Shown here: in pieces, positions 1 to 6,735 of the stretch
How the letters are laid out: each line of letters starts with the position of its first letter
How positions within the stretch are numbered: position 1 is the stretch's first letter
Source: Bacillota bacterium
Lineage (GTDB): Bacteria > Bacillota > Desulfitobacteriia > Desulfitobacteriales > JAJXUE01
Reading direction: 5' to 3'
Length of the DNA stretch: 10,552 nucleotides
Assembly (NCBI GenBank): GCA_021786555.1
Contig: JAJYNB010000264.1
Span: 1-10,552, forward strand
Position numbers and translations under genes: made by a program
Notes under the pieces: generated by a model
What the model saw: the letters and a program-made list of their open reading frames with translations, nothing else
Told to the model about the DNA's origin: nothing
Database searches by the model: none

Positions 1-250
1 CGCGCTGCTGGCCCTGGTCATGTTCATCGGCCGCTTTGGCGTAATCATACCGCTGCTGGCCATTGCCGGGAGTATGGCTGCCAAAAAGATATCCCCGGTC
101 AGTGCCGGCACCTTCGAGACAAGCGGAGGTTTGTTTGCCGGTCTCCTGTCCGGCGTGATTCTGATCGTGGGAGCCTTGACATTTTTCCCGGCCCTGGCTT
201 TGGGGCCAATAGTTGAGCAGCTGTTAATGTGGGCTGGCAAGAGCTTCTAA
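1..250 (+). CDS. kdpA: KdpA, K+-binding channel-like subunit of the Kdp ATPase (3' end only)
   Basis: This is the C-terminal 82 residues of KdpA; the 5' part lies left of the window and the reading frame begins at base 2. KdpA is the membrane subunit that selects and passes K+ in the KdpFABC pump. The segment contains the family's conserved end: MFIGRFGVIIPLLAIAGS, then AAKK, PVSAGTF, a hydrophobic helix with GVILIVGALTF, and the ending PALALGPIVEQL. Two transmembrane helices are visible, the first around IIPLLAIAG and the last around GVILIVGALTFFPALAL. The gene ends in TAA at 248-250, 17 bases before the chosen kdpB start. Identification rests on this characteristic C-terminus and on kdpB, kdpC, kdpD and kdpE following in order. 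Nothing looks broken in the visible part. Confidence 0.96.
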   Translation, partial: ALLALVMFIGRFGVIIPLLAIAGSMAAKKISPVSAGTFETSGGLFAGLLSGVILIVGALTFFPALALGPIVEQLLMWAGKSF

Positions 251-267
251 GGGGGAACGAGAAAACC

Positions 268-2298
268 ATGAGCAAAAAGTCAGGCTTCGACCGGGCAATT
301 CTCGTAGAAGCCATAAAAGAATCCTTCGTAAAATTAGATCCCAGGGCGTTGTGGAAAAATCCGGTGATGTTTGTGGTGGAGGTCCTGGCGGTAATAACCA
401 CTTACTTTGCCATCAGAGATGTTACTGGAGGAGCTGGCAAAAGCTTTTGGTTTGACGGGCAGATCGCCCTGTGGTTGTGGATCACAGTTCTTTTTGCCAA
501 CTTTGCCGAAGCTCTGGCTGAGGGACGGGGGAAGGCCCAGGCTGATGCCCTCAGAAAAACCAGGAGTGAAACCATTGCTAAAAAGTTAGTCGGCGGCAAA
601 ACAGAGGAGATTTCTGCTTCCCAACTGCGCAAGGATGATATTGTCCTGGTAGAGGCCGGCGATTTCATCCCCGGTGACGGGGAAGTTATCGAGGGGATAG
701 CTTCTGTGGATGAAAGCGCGGTTACCGGTGAGTCTGCTCCGGTTATCCGGGAATCGGGCGGGGACCGCAGCGCTGTAACCGGCGGCACCAGGGTGCTTTC
801 CGACTGGATCAAGGTGCGGATCACCGCCAATCCGGGTGAAACTTTCCTCGACCGCATGATCAGTCTGGTCGAAGGAGCAAAGCGCCAAAAAACTCCGAAT
901 GAAGTTGCTTTGACCATATTGTTAATCGGCTTGACCATCGTGTTTTTACTGGCAGTGGCTACCTTGGAGCCCTACGCAATTTATTCCGGCACAATCGTTT
1001 CCATCCCTGTGCTCGCTGCTCTAATGGTTTGTCTGATCCCGACCACCATCGGTGGCTTGCTCAGCGCCATTGGCATTGCCGGCATGGACCGCCTGCTAAA
1101 GCGCAATGTTCTGGCCATGTCCGGCCGGGCAGTGGAAGCGGCCGGGGATGTAGGAGTGCTGCTCCTCGACAAGACAGGAACTATAACCCTTGGGAACAGG
1201 ATGGCCACGGAATTCGTGCCTGCTCCGGGTGTGTCTCCGGCAAGGTTGGCGGATGCAGCTCAGTTGTCTTCGCTGGCTGACGAAACCCCTGAGGGCCGTA
1301 GTATAGTGATCCTGGCCAAGGAAAAATTCAATCTGCGGGAACGGGACATCGCCGGTATTGGGGCAAAATTCATACCCTTTAGCGCCCACACCCGCATGAG
1401 CGGTGTGGACTTGCAGGGCAGGGAAATCCGCAAGGGAGCGATGGATTCTATTGCCAACTATTTACGGGAAAAAGGCTATGACATAGCTGCTGAGGTAAAA
1501 GCTGCGGTGGAGGATATAGCCAGGCAAGGTGGCACACCTTTGGTTGTGGCGGAAGGAAACCAAGCGCTGGGGGTAATTTACCTCAAAGACGTAGTCAAGG
1601 GTGGGATTAAAGAAAGGTTTTCCCAACTGCGGCGCATGGGCATCAAGACAGTCATGATTACCGGTGACAACCCCTTGACTGCCGCTGCAATTGCCGCTGA
1701 AGCAGGTGTGGATGATTTTCTCGCCGAGGCTACACCGGAAGCTAAACTAAAACTGATCCGGGAGTATCAGGGTAAAGGCAACCTGGTGGCCATGACCGGA
1801 GACGGGACCAATGACGCTCCTGCCCTGGCCCAGTCCGATGTGGGAGTAGCCATGAACAGCGGCACCCAGGCGGCAAAAGAAGCGGGCAACATGGTTGACC
1901 TCGACAGTAATCCTACAAAACTTATTGAGATTGTGGAAATAGGCAAACAACTTTTGATGACCAGAGGGGCACTGACCACCTTCAGTATCGCCAATGACGT
2001 AGCCAAATACTTTGCGATCATTCCCGCTCTGTTTATCGTAACCTATCCCCAACTGGGTGTGTTGAATATCATGGGGCTGGCTACACCCCAAAGCGCCATC
2101 CTGTCTGCGGTAATTTTCAATGCCTTAATTATTATCGCTCTGGTTCCCCTGGCCTTGCGCGGGATCGCCTACCGTCCTTTGGGGGCCAATGTGATTTTGC
2201 GGCGCAACATCTTGATCTACGGTGTGGGAGGTTTAATTGCCCCGTTCATTGGGATCAAGTTAATCGACATGATCCTGTTTGCTTTGCATTTGAGCTAA
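268..2298 (+). CDS. kdpB: KdpB, catalytic P-type ATPase subunit of the Kdp K+ pump
   Basis: KdpB hydrolyses ATP to drive K+ import through KdpA. The 676-residue product is close to the 682 of E. coli KdpB. Visible landmarks are the actuator loop TGES at 153-156 (its Ser matches the E. coli inhibitory phosphoserine 162), the membrane motif with Pro258 in PTTIGG, the phosphorylated Asp301 in DKTGT, TGDN at 465-468, and the hinge TGDGTNDAP from 510 with Asp512 and Asp516. Asp577 and Lys580 in the M5 helix correspond to E. coli Asp583 and Lys586, which couple the pump to KdpA. All these sit at a constant offset of 6 from E. coli, so the fold looks intact. The frame is open upstream to an ATG at 229 inside kdpA, but ATG 268 gives the family's normal N-terminus (MSKKSGFDR) and follows a G-rich site at 250-255. 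Confidence 0.98.
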   Translation: MSKKSGFDRAILVEAIKESFVKLDPRALWKNPVMFVVEVLAVITTYFAIRDVTGGAGKSFWFDGQIALWLWITVLFANFAEALAEGRGKAQADALRKTRSETIAKKLVGGKTEEISASQLRKDDIVLVEAGDFIPGDGEVIEGIASVDESAVTGESAPVIRESGGDRSAVTGGTRVLSDWIKVRITANPGETFLDRMISLVEGAKRQKTPNEVALTILLIGLTIVFLLAVATLEPYAIYSGTIVSIPVLAALMVCLIPTTIGGLLSAIGIAGMDRLLKRNVLAMSGRAVEAAGDVGVLLLDKTGTITLGNRMATEFVPAPGVSPARLADAAQLSSLADETPEGRSIVILAKEKFNLRERDIAGIGAKFIPFSAHTRMSGVDLQGREIRKGAMDSIANYLREKGYDIAAEVKAAVEDIARQGGTPLVVAEGNQALGVIYLKDVVKGGIKERFSQLRRMGIKTVMITGDNPLTAAAIAAEAGVDDFLAEATPEAKLKLIREYQGKGNLVAMTGDGTNDAPALAQSDVGVAMNSGTQAAKEAGNMVDLDSNPTKLIEIVEIGKQLLMTRGALTTFSIANDVAKYFAIIPALFIVTYPQLGVLNIMGLATPQSAILSAVIFNALIIIALVPLALRGIAYRPLGANVILRRNILIYGVGGLIAPFIGIKLIDMILFALHLS

Positions 2299-2351
2299 CA
2301 GTACCCGGCACAGAATTAACTTTGGCAAGCTGGAAAGGGTGAAACTTCTTT

Positions 2352-2921
2352 ATGCTTAAAACAACGGCCAGGGCCTTCATGCTATTGCTGGTCATGACCC
2401 TGATAACGGGCATTGCCTATCCACTGGTGGTCACAGGCCTGTCCCAGGCATTCTTCCCGCAACAGGCTAACGGTTCGCTGCTTTATCTACACCGCAAACC
2501 TGTAGGTTCGGCTTTGACAGGACAAGGCTTTAGCGACCCGCGCTATTTTCATGGCCGCCCTTCGGCAGCGGGTAAGGGCTATGACGCAACAAGTTCGGGT
2601 GGATCTAACTTAGGACCTACTAACAAGTCTTTTCTGGCTGCAGTGGCCGAGCGAGCAGCACTGGTGAGGCAGGGAAACGGCTTAGCGCCTGATGCCCCTG
2701 TACCCAGTGATTTGATCACAGCTTCGGCCAGCGGCCTGGACCCCGATATTACGCCTCAAGCCGCTCAAATCCAGGCGGCACGAGTGGCCAAAGCCAGGAA
2801 CCTCAGCGTGGCAAAGGTTCAGGCCCTCGTGGACCAGTATACTGAAGGCAGGGAGTTTGGATTTCTCGGCGAACCACGGGTAAACGTGCTAAAATTGAAT
2901 TTGGCTTTGGATTCTCTGTGA
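2352..2921 (+). CDS. kdpC: KdpC, accessory subunit of the Kdp K+ pump
   Basis: KdpC is the single-span accessory subunit that stabilises the KdpA-KdpB complex and is thought to help ATP binding. The product is 189 residues, essentially the family's usual length (E. coli 190). One N-terminal transmembrane helix is visible at about residues 8-30, containing the TGIAYPLVVTG signature. The rest is a hydrophilic extracytoplasmic domain with the family motifs RYFHGRPSA, SGGSNLGPTNK and SGLDPDITP (Asp130 is the first Asp). It ends with the helix ARNLSVAKVQALVDQ and the segment GEPRVNVLKLNLALD. The start at ATG 2352 is supported by the purine-rich site GGAAAGGGTG at 2332-2341. It lies 53 bases after kdpB and 16 bases before kdpD, within one operon. 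Confidence 0.97.
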   Translation: MLKTTARAFMLLLVMTLITGIAYPLVVTGLSQAFFPQQANGSLLYLHRKPVGSALTGQGFSDPRYFHGRPSAAGKGYDATSSGGSNLGPTNKSFLAAVAERAALVRQGNGLAPDAPVPSDLITASASGLDPDITPQAAQIQAARVAKARNLSVAKVQALVDQYTEGREFGFLGEPRVNVLKLNLALDSL

Positions 2922-2937
2922 GTTGGGTGATGGCTAG

Positions 2938-5676
2938 ATGGTAAAGGAGAAAAGGGTAGATCCGGACAAACTTTTGGCTTATCTGGAAAAAGAGGGCTGC
3001 GGCAAGCTTACGGTATTTCTGGGGGCAGCCGCCGGGGTCGGCAAAACTTATGCCATGTTGGAGGCGGCTAAGGAAAGATTGGCGGAGGGCATGGATGTGG
3101 TAGTGGGTTTAATAGAGACCCACGGCAGGGCGGACACGGAGGCAATGCTGCAGGGCTTGCCCGTGATTCCAACCCGGAGCATACAGTACAAGGGAAAGAA
3201 TTTTAACGAGATGGATTTGGACGCCCTGCTGACCCGCCACGCAGAGATTGTCCTTGTAGACGAACTTGCCCATTCAAATATACCGGGTTCCCGGCACAAG
3301 AAACGCTATCAGGATGTAGAAGAGTTATTGGAATCAGGCAGCAACGTCTATGCCACTTTGAACATTCAGCACCTGGAGACCTTGAACGATATTGTCGCTC
3401 AGATAACCGGGATTACAGTGCGGGAGACCGTACCAGATCAGGTACTGGGAATCGCGTCCCAAATCCAGCTGGTGGACATACCGCCCGAGGAACTGATTCA
3501 AAGGCTGAAGGAGGGGAAAGTTTACGTCCACGGACAGGCCGGTGAGGCGATGAAAAAGTTTTTCCGCCCCGGCAACATCAATGCCTTGCGGGAATTGGCC
3601 CTTCGCTTCACAGCTCAGCGTGTGGACCGCCAAATGGAATCCTACATGCGGGTGCACGGCATTGCCGGTCCCTGGCCTACGGCTGAAAAGGTATTGGTAT
3701 GTATCAGCTCCAGCCCCTTTTCAGCCCAGTTGATTCGTACTGCCAAAAGGATGGCGACCAGATTGCAGGCGGAATGGCTGGCTGTGCATGTGGAAAATCC
3801 GCGTCGGCTGCCACGCAGTGAGGCTGAGAAAGATTCCAAGGCTAAGAACCTGCGTTTGGCTGAAAAACTGGGTGCAGAGATCATCGGTCTAACCGGGGAT
3901 GATATAGCTGAAGAGATAGCTGAGTTGGCTAAACAACGCAATGTTTCCCAGATTATTATCGGCAAACCGGAGCATCCCCGCTTCTGGGATTTGGTGCACG
4001 GTTCTGTTGTGGACAAAGTCATCCGGCAAAGCCAGGGGATCAGTATTCACGTCATCCCCGGGAACCACCTGCAAGGGGCTCAAAGCCATCAGGCCAAGCA
4101 CAGGCCAGGGGAAAAAGGCAGCAGCCGTCAGGGACTGCGGTCCTTTCCTCTCGCACCCTATGTAATGTCCGCTGCAATGATGGCTTTGCTGACATTAATC
4201 CTCCACCCGCTGGAAACTGCCCTCGGACTGGTTAATGTAGCCATGTTCTACTTGCTGCCGGTACTGGTCAGCGCAGCCCGCTGGGGCACTGCTCCTGCTA
4301 TTTTTGCCTCTGCCATGGGAGTTTTGACTTTTGACTTCCTCTTTGTCCCTCCTGTTTTCAGTTTTACCGTGTCAGATGTGCGTTATCTGATCAGCTTTGC
4401 TATCTTCATGCTGGTGGGGCTAATCACCGGAACTCTCTCCACCAGATTGAAAAGCCAGGTGAACTATTCCCGGCAGCGGGAAAGTATGGTTTCTGCCCTC
4501 TATGCTTTGAGCCGTGACATTGCCGCGGTGGACAAATTGGACGAGGTTCTGGAAAGTGTTGCCCGCAAGGTGGCTGATACTTTGGACGGTCAGGTCGTAC
4601 TGCTCTTGCCTGATGAAAATAACAAGCTGGTACTGCAGCATAGCTCAGGGACGGACAATTTCCTGACTGAAAGTGAATTTGCCGTGGCTGCCTGGGTGTT
4701 TGAACGGGGACAAAAAGCCGGCAGGGGAACAGAAACCCTGGGAGCTGCCGTGGGTCTGTATGTGCCGATGGCCACGGAACAGGGGACGCAAGGGGTCTTG
4801 GGTATCCGCTTTAACACAGGGGAAGGACAATTTGAGCCGGAACGGTTGAGGTTGCTGGAAGGGTTTATCGGCTTGGCGGCAATGTCCATCAACCGCATAA
4901 AATTGACTGAACAGGCCCGGCAAGCTCAGACCTTGACCGAGTCGGAACGCCTGCGCTCCGCCCTGTTCAACTCCCTGTCCCATGACTTGCGCACTCCGCT
5001 TGCTTCAATTATTGGGGCGGTTACAGGCCTGCTGGAAGAAACCAACGCAGTGTACAGTCCGGCAGCGCGCCGCGACCTGTTACAGACGATTTTGTTTGGA
5101 GCGGAACGCATGAACAGGTTTATCAACAACCTGTTGGACATGGCGCGGCTGGAAAGTGGTTTGCTTAAGCTAAATAAAGATTGGTGTGACATCCAGGACA
5201 TAGTAGGAGTGGGCATAGGACGTCTGGGCGAGCAACTGGCCAACCGGCCCGTAAACATTAATATTCAACCGGACTTGCCTATGGCAGAGGCAGATTTCGT
5301 ACTGATTGAGCAGGTCCTGGTCAATTTGCTCGATAATGCTCTGAAATACTCTGAACCAGACAGCGAAATCTGCATCACCGCCCAGACATCGGGCCAACAG
5401 CTGGAAACAACCATAGCCAACCGTGGCATGGGTATCCCCGAAGCTGACTTGGTGAAGGTCTTCGACAAGTTCTACCGCCTTAATTCTCCGCTGCAGGTAA
5501 GCGGTACCGGTTTGGGGCTGTCGATCTGCAAGGAAATTGTTGAACTGCACGGCGGAAGGATCTGGGCCGCAAACAACCGGGGCGGGGGTGTAGCCATCAC
5601 TTTCGTCTTACCTATCAATCCGGACTTGCCTGGCAAGGTTCCCGGGCTAAGGGAAGGTGACAGGGATGGAAACTGA
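2938..5676 (+). CDS. kdpD: KdpD, membrane sensor histidine kinase controlling kdp expression
   Basis: KdpD senses K+ limitation or ionic stress and phosphorylates KdpE. The product is 912 residues (E. coli 894). Domains in order: the N-terminal KdpD nucleotide-binding domain with Walker A at 29-37 (GAAAGVGKT) and Walker B ending in Asp108-Glu109 (VLVDELAHSN); a Usp domain at about 250-373; four closely spaced membrane helices at about 408-500 (DUF4118 type); a GAF-like domain at about 525-655; then the kinase core with phospho-acceptor His682 (SHDLRTPL), N-box Asn800 (NLLDNALKYS) and G2 box GTGLGL at 856-861. The usual Asp of the G1 box is Asn828 (ANRGMG). The Usp domain has a partial cyclic-di-AMP motif. 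ATG 2938 gives an N-terminus of normal length; its ribosome site is weak (GGGTGATG just upstream). The 3' end overlaps kdpE by 11 bases. Confidence 0.97.
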   Translation: MVKEKRVDPDKLLAYLEKEGCGKLTVFLGAAAGVGKTYAMLEAAKERLAEGMDVVVGLIETHGRADTEAMLQGLPVIPTRSIQYKGKNFNEMDLDALLTRHAEIVLVDELAHSNIPGSRHKKRYQDVEELLESGSNVYATLNIQHLETLNDIVAQITGITVRETVPDQVLGIASQIQLVDIPPEELIQRLKEGKVYVHGQAGEAMKKFFRPGNINALRELALRFTAQRVDRQMESYMRVHGIAGPWPTAEKVLVCISSSPFSAQLIRTAKRMATRLQAEWLAVHVENPRRLPRSEAEKDSKAKNLRLAEKLGAEIIGLTGDDIAEEIAELAKQRNVSQIIIGKPEHPRFWDLVHGSVVDKVIRQSQGISIHVIPGNHLQGAQSHQAKHRPGEKGSSRQGLRSFPLAPYVMSAAMMALLTLILHPLETALGLVNVAMFYLLPVLVSAARWGTAPAIFASAMGVLTFDFLFVPPVFSFTVSDVRYLISFAIFMLVGLITGTLSTRLKSQVNYSRQRESMVSALYALSRDIAAVDKLDEVLESVARKVADTLDGQVVLLLPDENNKLVLQHSSGTDNFLTESEFAVAAWVFERGQKAGRGTETLGAAVGLYVPMATEQGTQGVLGIRFNTGEGQFEPERLRLLEGFIGLAAMSINRIKLTEQARQAQTLTESERLRSALFNSLSHDLRTPLASIIGAVTGLLEETNAVYSPAARRDLLQTILFGAERMNRFINNLLDMARLESGLLKLNKDWCDIQDIVGVGIGRLGEQLANRPVNINIQPDLPMAEADFVLIEQVLVNLLDNALKYSEPDSEICITAQTSGQQLETTIANRGMGIPEADLVKVFDKFYRLNSPLQVSGTGLGLSICKEIVELHGGRIWAANNRGGGVAITFVLPINPDLPGKVPGLREGDRDGN
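5654..5660 (+). promoter_or_regulatory. Ribosome binding site deciding the kdpE start
   Basis: The sequence AAGGTGA is a strong match to the anti-Shine-Dalgarno complement and lies 5 bases before ATG 5666. It sits inside the end of kdpD. It favours ATG 5666 over the in-frame GTG at 5657, which overlaps the site itself. Confidence 0.75.
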
Positions 5677-6349
5677 AGGAGCCCGCATTCTGATCGTCGA
5701 CGACGAAACCCAAATCAGGCGGCTGCTCAGGGTAGCCCTGACAGGTCACGGCTATGAGGTTGGGGAAGCCGCCACTGGGCAGGAAGGCCTGAACAGGGCA
5801 GCTGTGTTCAGGCCTGATTTGATGATCCTGGACTTGGGGCTGCCCGACCTGGCGGGTTTGGAGGTGGTGCGCCGTCTGAGGGAGTGGAGCAGGGTGCCGG
5901 TGATCATTCTTTCGGTGACGGAGCAGGAAGAGGAGAAGGTCTCCGCCCTGGATGCCGGCGCTGATGACTATGTTACCAAGCCCTTTGGCATGGGCGAGCT
6001 GCTGGCCCGCATCCGGGCGGCCCTGCGCCATGCCGCCGGACCGGGGGAGGAGCCGGTACTGGCCTTCGGCGACCTGGCTATCGACATGGCCCACCGCCAT
6101 GTCAGTGTGGGGGGAAGAGAGGTTAGGCTCACTCCAACTGAATATGAACTGGTAAGAACTTTCGCCCTGAACGCAGGCAAGGTACTCACCCATAAACATC
6201 TGCTGCGCACCATCTGGGGGCCGGCCTATGAACGTGATACCCACTACCTGCGGGTGTACATCGGCCAACTGCGGCGCAAGCTGGAAAGAGACCCGTCCCG
6301 CCCCCGCCACATCATCACCGAACCAGGCGTAGGCTACCGCCTCCTCTAG
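5666..6349 (+). CDS. kdpE: KdpE, OmpR-family response regulator of the kdp operon
   Basis: KdpE is the transcription activator that, once phosphorylated by KdpD, turns on the kdp genes. The 227-residue product matches the usual length (E. coli 225). The receiver domain fills residues 1 to about 122, with the acidic pair Asp12-Asp13, phospho-acceptor Asp56 (LDLGLP), Ser83 in the switch position and Lys105 (TKPFG). The segment SALDAGADDY is typical of KdpE. A winged-helix DNA-binding domain follows from about 130 to the end, with LTPTEYEL, the recognition-helix region THYLRVYIGQLRRKL and the closing ITEPGVGYRLL. The start overlaps the end of kdpD, so the two are probably translationally coupled. 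The TAG stop (6347-6349) is the first three bases of a duplicated 14-bp repeat, but the protein's C-terminus looks complete. Confidence 0.97.
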   Translation: METEGARILIVDDETQIRRLLRVALTGHGYEVGEAATGQEGLNRAAVFRPDLMILDLGLPDLAGLEVVRRLREWSRVPVIILSVTEQEEEKVSALDAGADDYVTKPFGMGELLARIRAALRHAAGPGEEPVLAFGDLAIDMAHRHVSVGGREVRLTPTEYELVRTFALNAGKVLTHKHLLRTIWGPAYERDTHYLRVYIGQLRRKLERDPSRPRHIITEPGVGYRLL

Positions 6350-6374
6350 GACAAGGGGACTAGGATAAGGGGAC
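6347..6374 (+). repeat. 14-bp tandem duplication starting at the kdpE stop codon
   Basis: Bases 6347-6360 (TAGGACAAGGGGAC) are repeated immediately at 6361-6374 (TAGGATAAGGGGAC) with a single C/T difference. The first unit begins with the kdpE stop codon. The AAGGGGAC core also appears, on the opposite strand, in the palindromic repeats just downstream, so this is probably part of the same repeat cluster. Confidence 0.8.
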
Positions 6375-6387
6375 GCTTCTAGCGTCC
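6371..6387 (+). repeat. Hairpin just after kdpE
   Basis: GGACGCT (6371-6377) and AGCGTCC (6381-6387) form a perfect 7-bp stem around a 3-base TCT loop. It begins 21 bases after the kdpE stop. There is no T-run after it on the + strand: the following bases are TAG, then CAAAAAAAG. It is therefore not a standard intrinsic terminator, though it could protect or mark the 3' end of the operon transcript. Confidence 0.6.
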
Positions 6388-6410
6388 TAGCAAAAAAAGT
6401 CGCTTTGGAG

Positions 6411-6435
6411 TGTCAGGGGGACAGGTCCCTTGACA
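6411..6435 (+). repeat. Divergent palindromic unit of the repeat cluster
   Basis: TGTCA at 6411-6415 pairs with TGACA at 6431-6435. The inside adds a GGGAC/GTCCC pairing around a very small loop, giving a long near-perfect hairpin with one offset base. It shares the TGTCA/TTGACA ends with the two exact copies downstream but has a different centre (GGGGGACAGGTCCC). The segment AGGTCCCTTGACAT at 6423-6436 recurs exactly at 6523-6536. Confidence 0.7.
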
Positions 6436-6439
6436 TTCC

Positions 6440-6475
6440 TAAGCTAGTGTCAGTGGAACCGTCCCCTTGACACTA
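6440..6475 (+). repeat. REP-like palindromic repeat, copy A (36 bp)
   Basis: This 36-bp unit is identical to 6488-6523. It starts with TAAGC followed by an inverted repeat: TAGTGTCA (6445-6452) and TGACACTA (6468-6475) flank a 15-base centre containing GGAACCGTCCCC. The two 8-bp arms are perfect complements. From general knowledge, units of the form TGTCAAGGGGACGG..., read on the other strand, are scattered through many clostridial genomes; I infer this belongs to that class. No transposase gene is present here. Confidence 0.88.
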
Positions 6476-6487
6476 TGCATGCGGGTG

Positions 6488-6523
6488 TAAGCTAGTGTCA
6501 GTGGAACCGTCCCCTTGACACTA
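6488..6523 (+). repeat. REP-like palindromic repeat, copy B (36 bp)
   Basis: This is an exact copy of 6440-6475, in the same orientation, 48 bp start to start. Arms are TAGTGTCA at 6493-6500 and TGACACTA at 6516-6523. A 12-base spacer (6476-6487) containing TGCATGC separates the copies. Directly after copy B, the partial segment AGGTCCCTTGACAT begins at 6523, and TAAGCTAG returns at 6536, again 48 bp on, marking a truncated third phase that ends at about 6543. Confidence 0.88.
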
Positions 6524-6543
6524 GGTCCCTTGACATAAGCTAG

Positions 6544-6735
6544 CTAGTCTTTCCTTTGGCCCTTGGGTAAGGGCAGCGCCGGGGATTTCTTTGATGCGGC
6601 AAAGCAGATTTCAACACCGGGCAGGTTTTTTGCGGATTGTGTGGAAATTTAACTTGGGTGGTGCAGAGTTCTGGAACTCGTGACCAAATCATAAGACGGG
6701 TGACAGCTATTTTTGATTGTAGAGGAGCAGGGAAC
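6544..6735 (+). other. Leader of the permease gene with small hairpins, no gene seen
   Basis: I see no gene in this stretch. It contains three short perfect stems: GCCCTT/AAGGGC at 6559-6574 with a GGGT loop, CTTTG/CAAAG at 6589-6604, and GAGTT/AACTC at 6666-6679 with a CTGG loop. A run of six T occurs at 6626-6631 without a good GC-rich stem directly before it. I could not match it to a riboswitch class I know, and I see no convincing -35/-10 pair. Confidence 0.4.

Noticed and set aside
229..267. Earlier in-frame ATG for kdpB inside kdpA
   Set aside because: It would add 13 residues (MGWQELLRG...) absent from KdpB proteins, which normally begin close to the MSKKSGFDR segment at ATG 268.
402..938. 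Long minus-strand open frames across kdpB, kdpD and kdpE
   Set aside because: They lie antisense to well-supported kdp genes, show no family features, and are expected shadows of this codon usage.
6371..6397. Intrinsic terminator for the kdp operon
   Set aside because: The 7-bp hairpin is followed by A-rich rather than T-rich sequence on the + strand, so the standard signal is missing.
6440..6523. CRISPR array of two 36-bp repeats
   Set aside because: The spacing between copies is only 12 bases, the repeats are strongly palindromic, there are no cas genes, and partial units are interleaved; a REP-like element fits better.
6430..6535. Promoters formed by TTGACA in the repeat units
   Set aside because: TTGACA occurs at 6430, 6467, 6515 and 6530, but none has a plausible -10 hexamer 16-18 bases downstream. 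The hexamers are explained by the palindrome ends.
6637..6735. N-terminal extension of the permease from TTG 6637
   Set aside because: The added 33 residues are hydrophilic and unlike the family, there is no good ribosome site, and ATG 6736 has one and begins right at the first helix.
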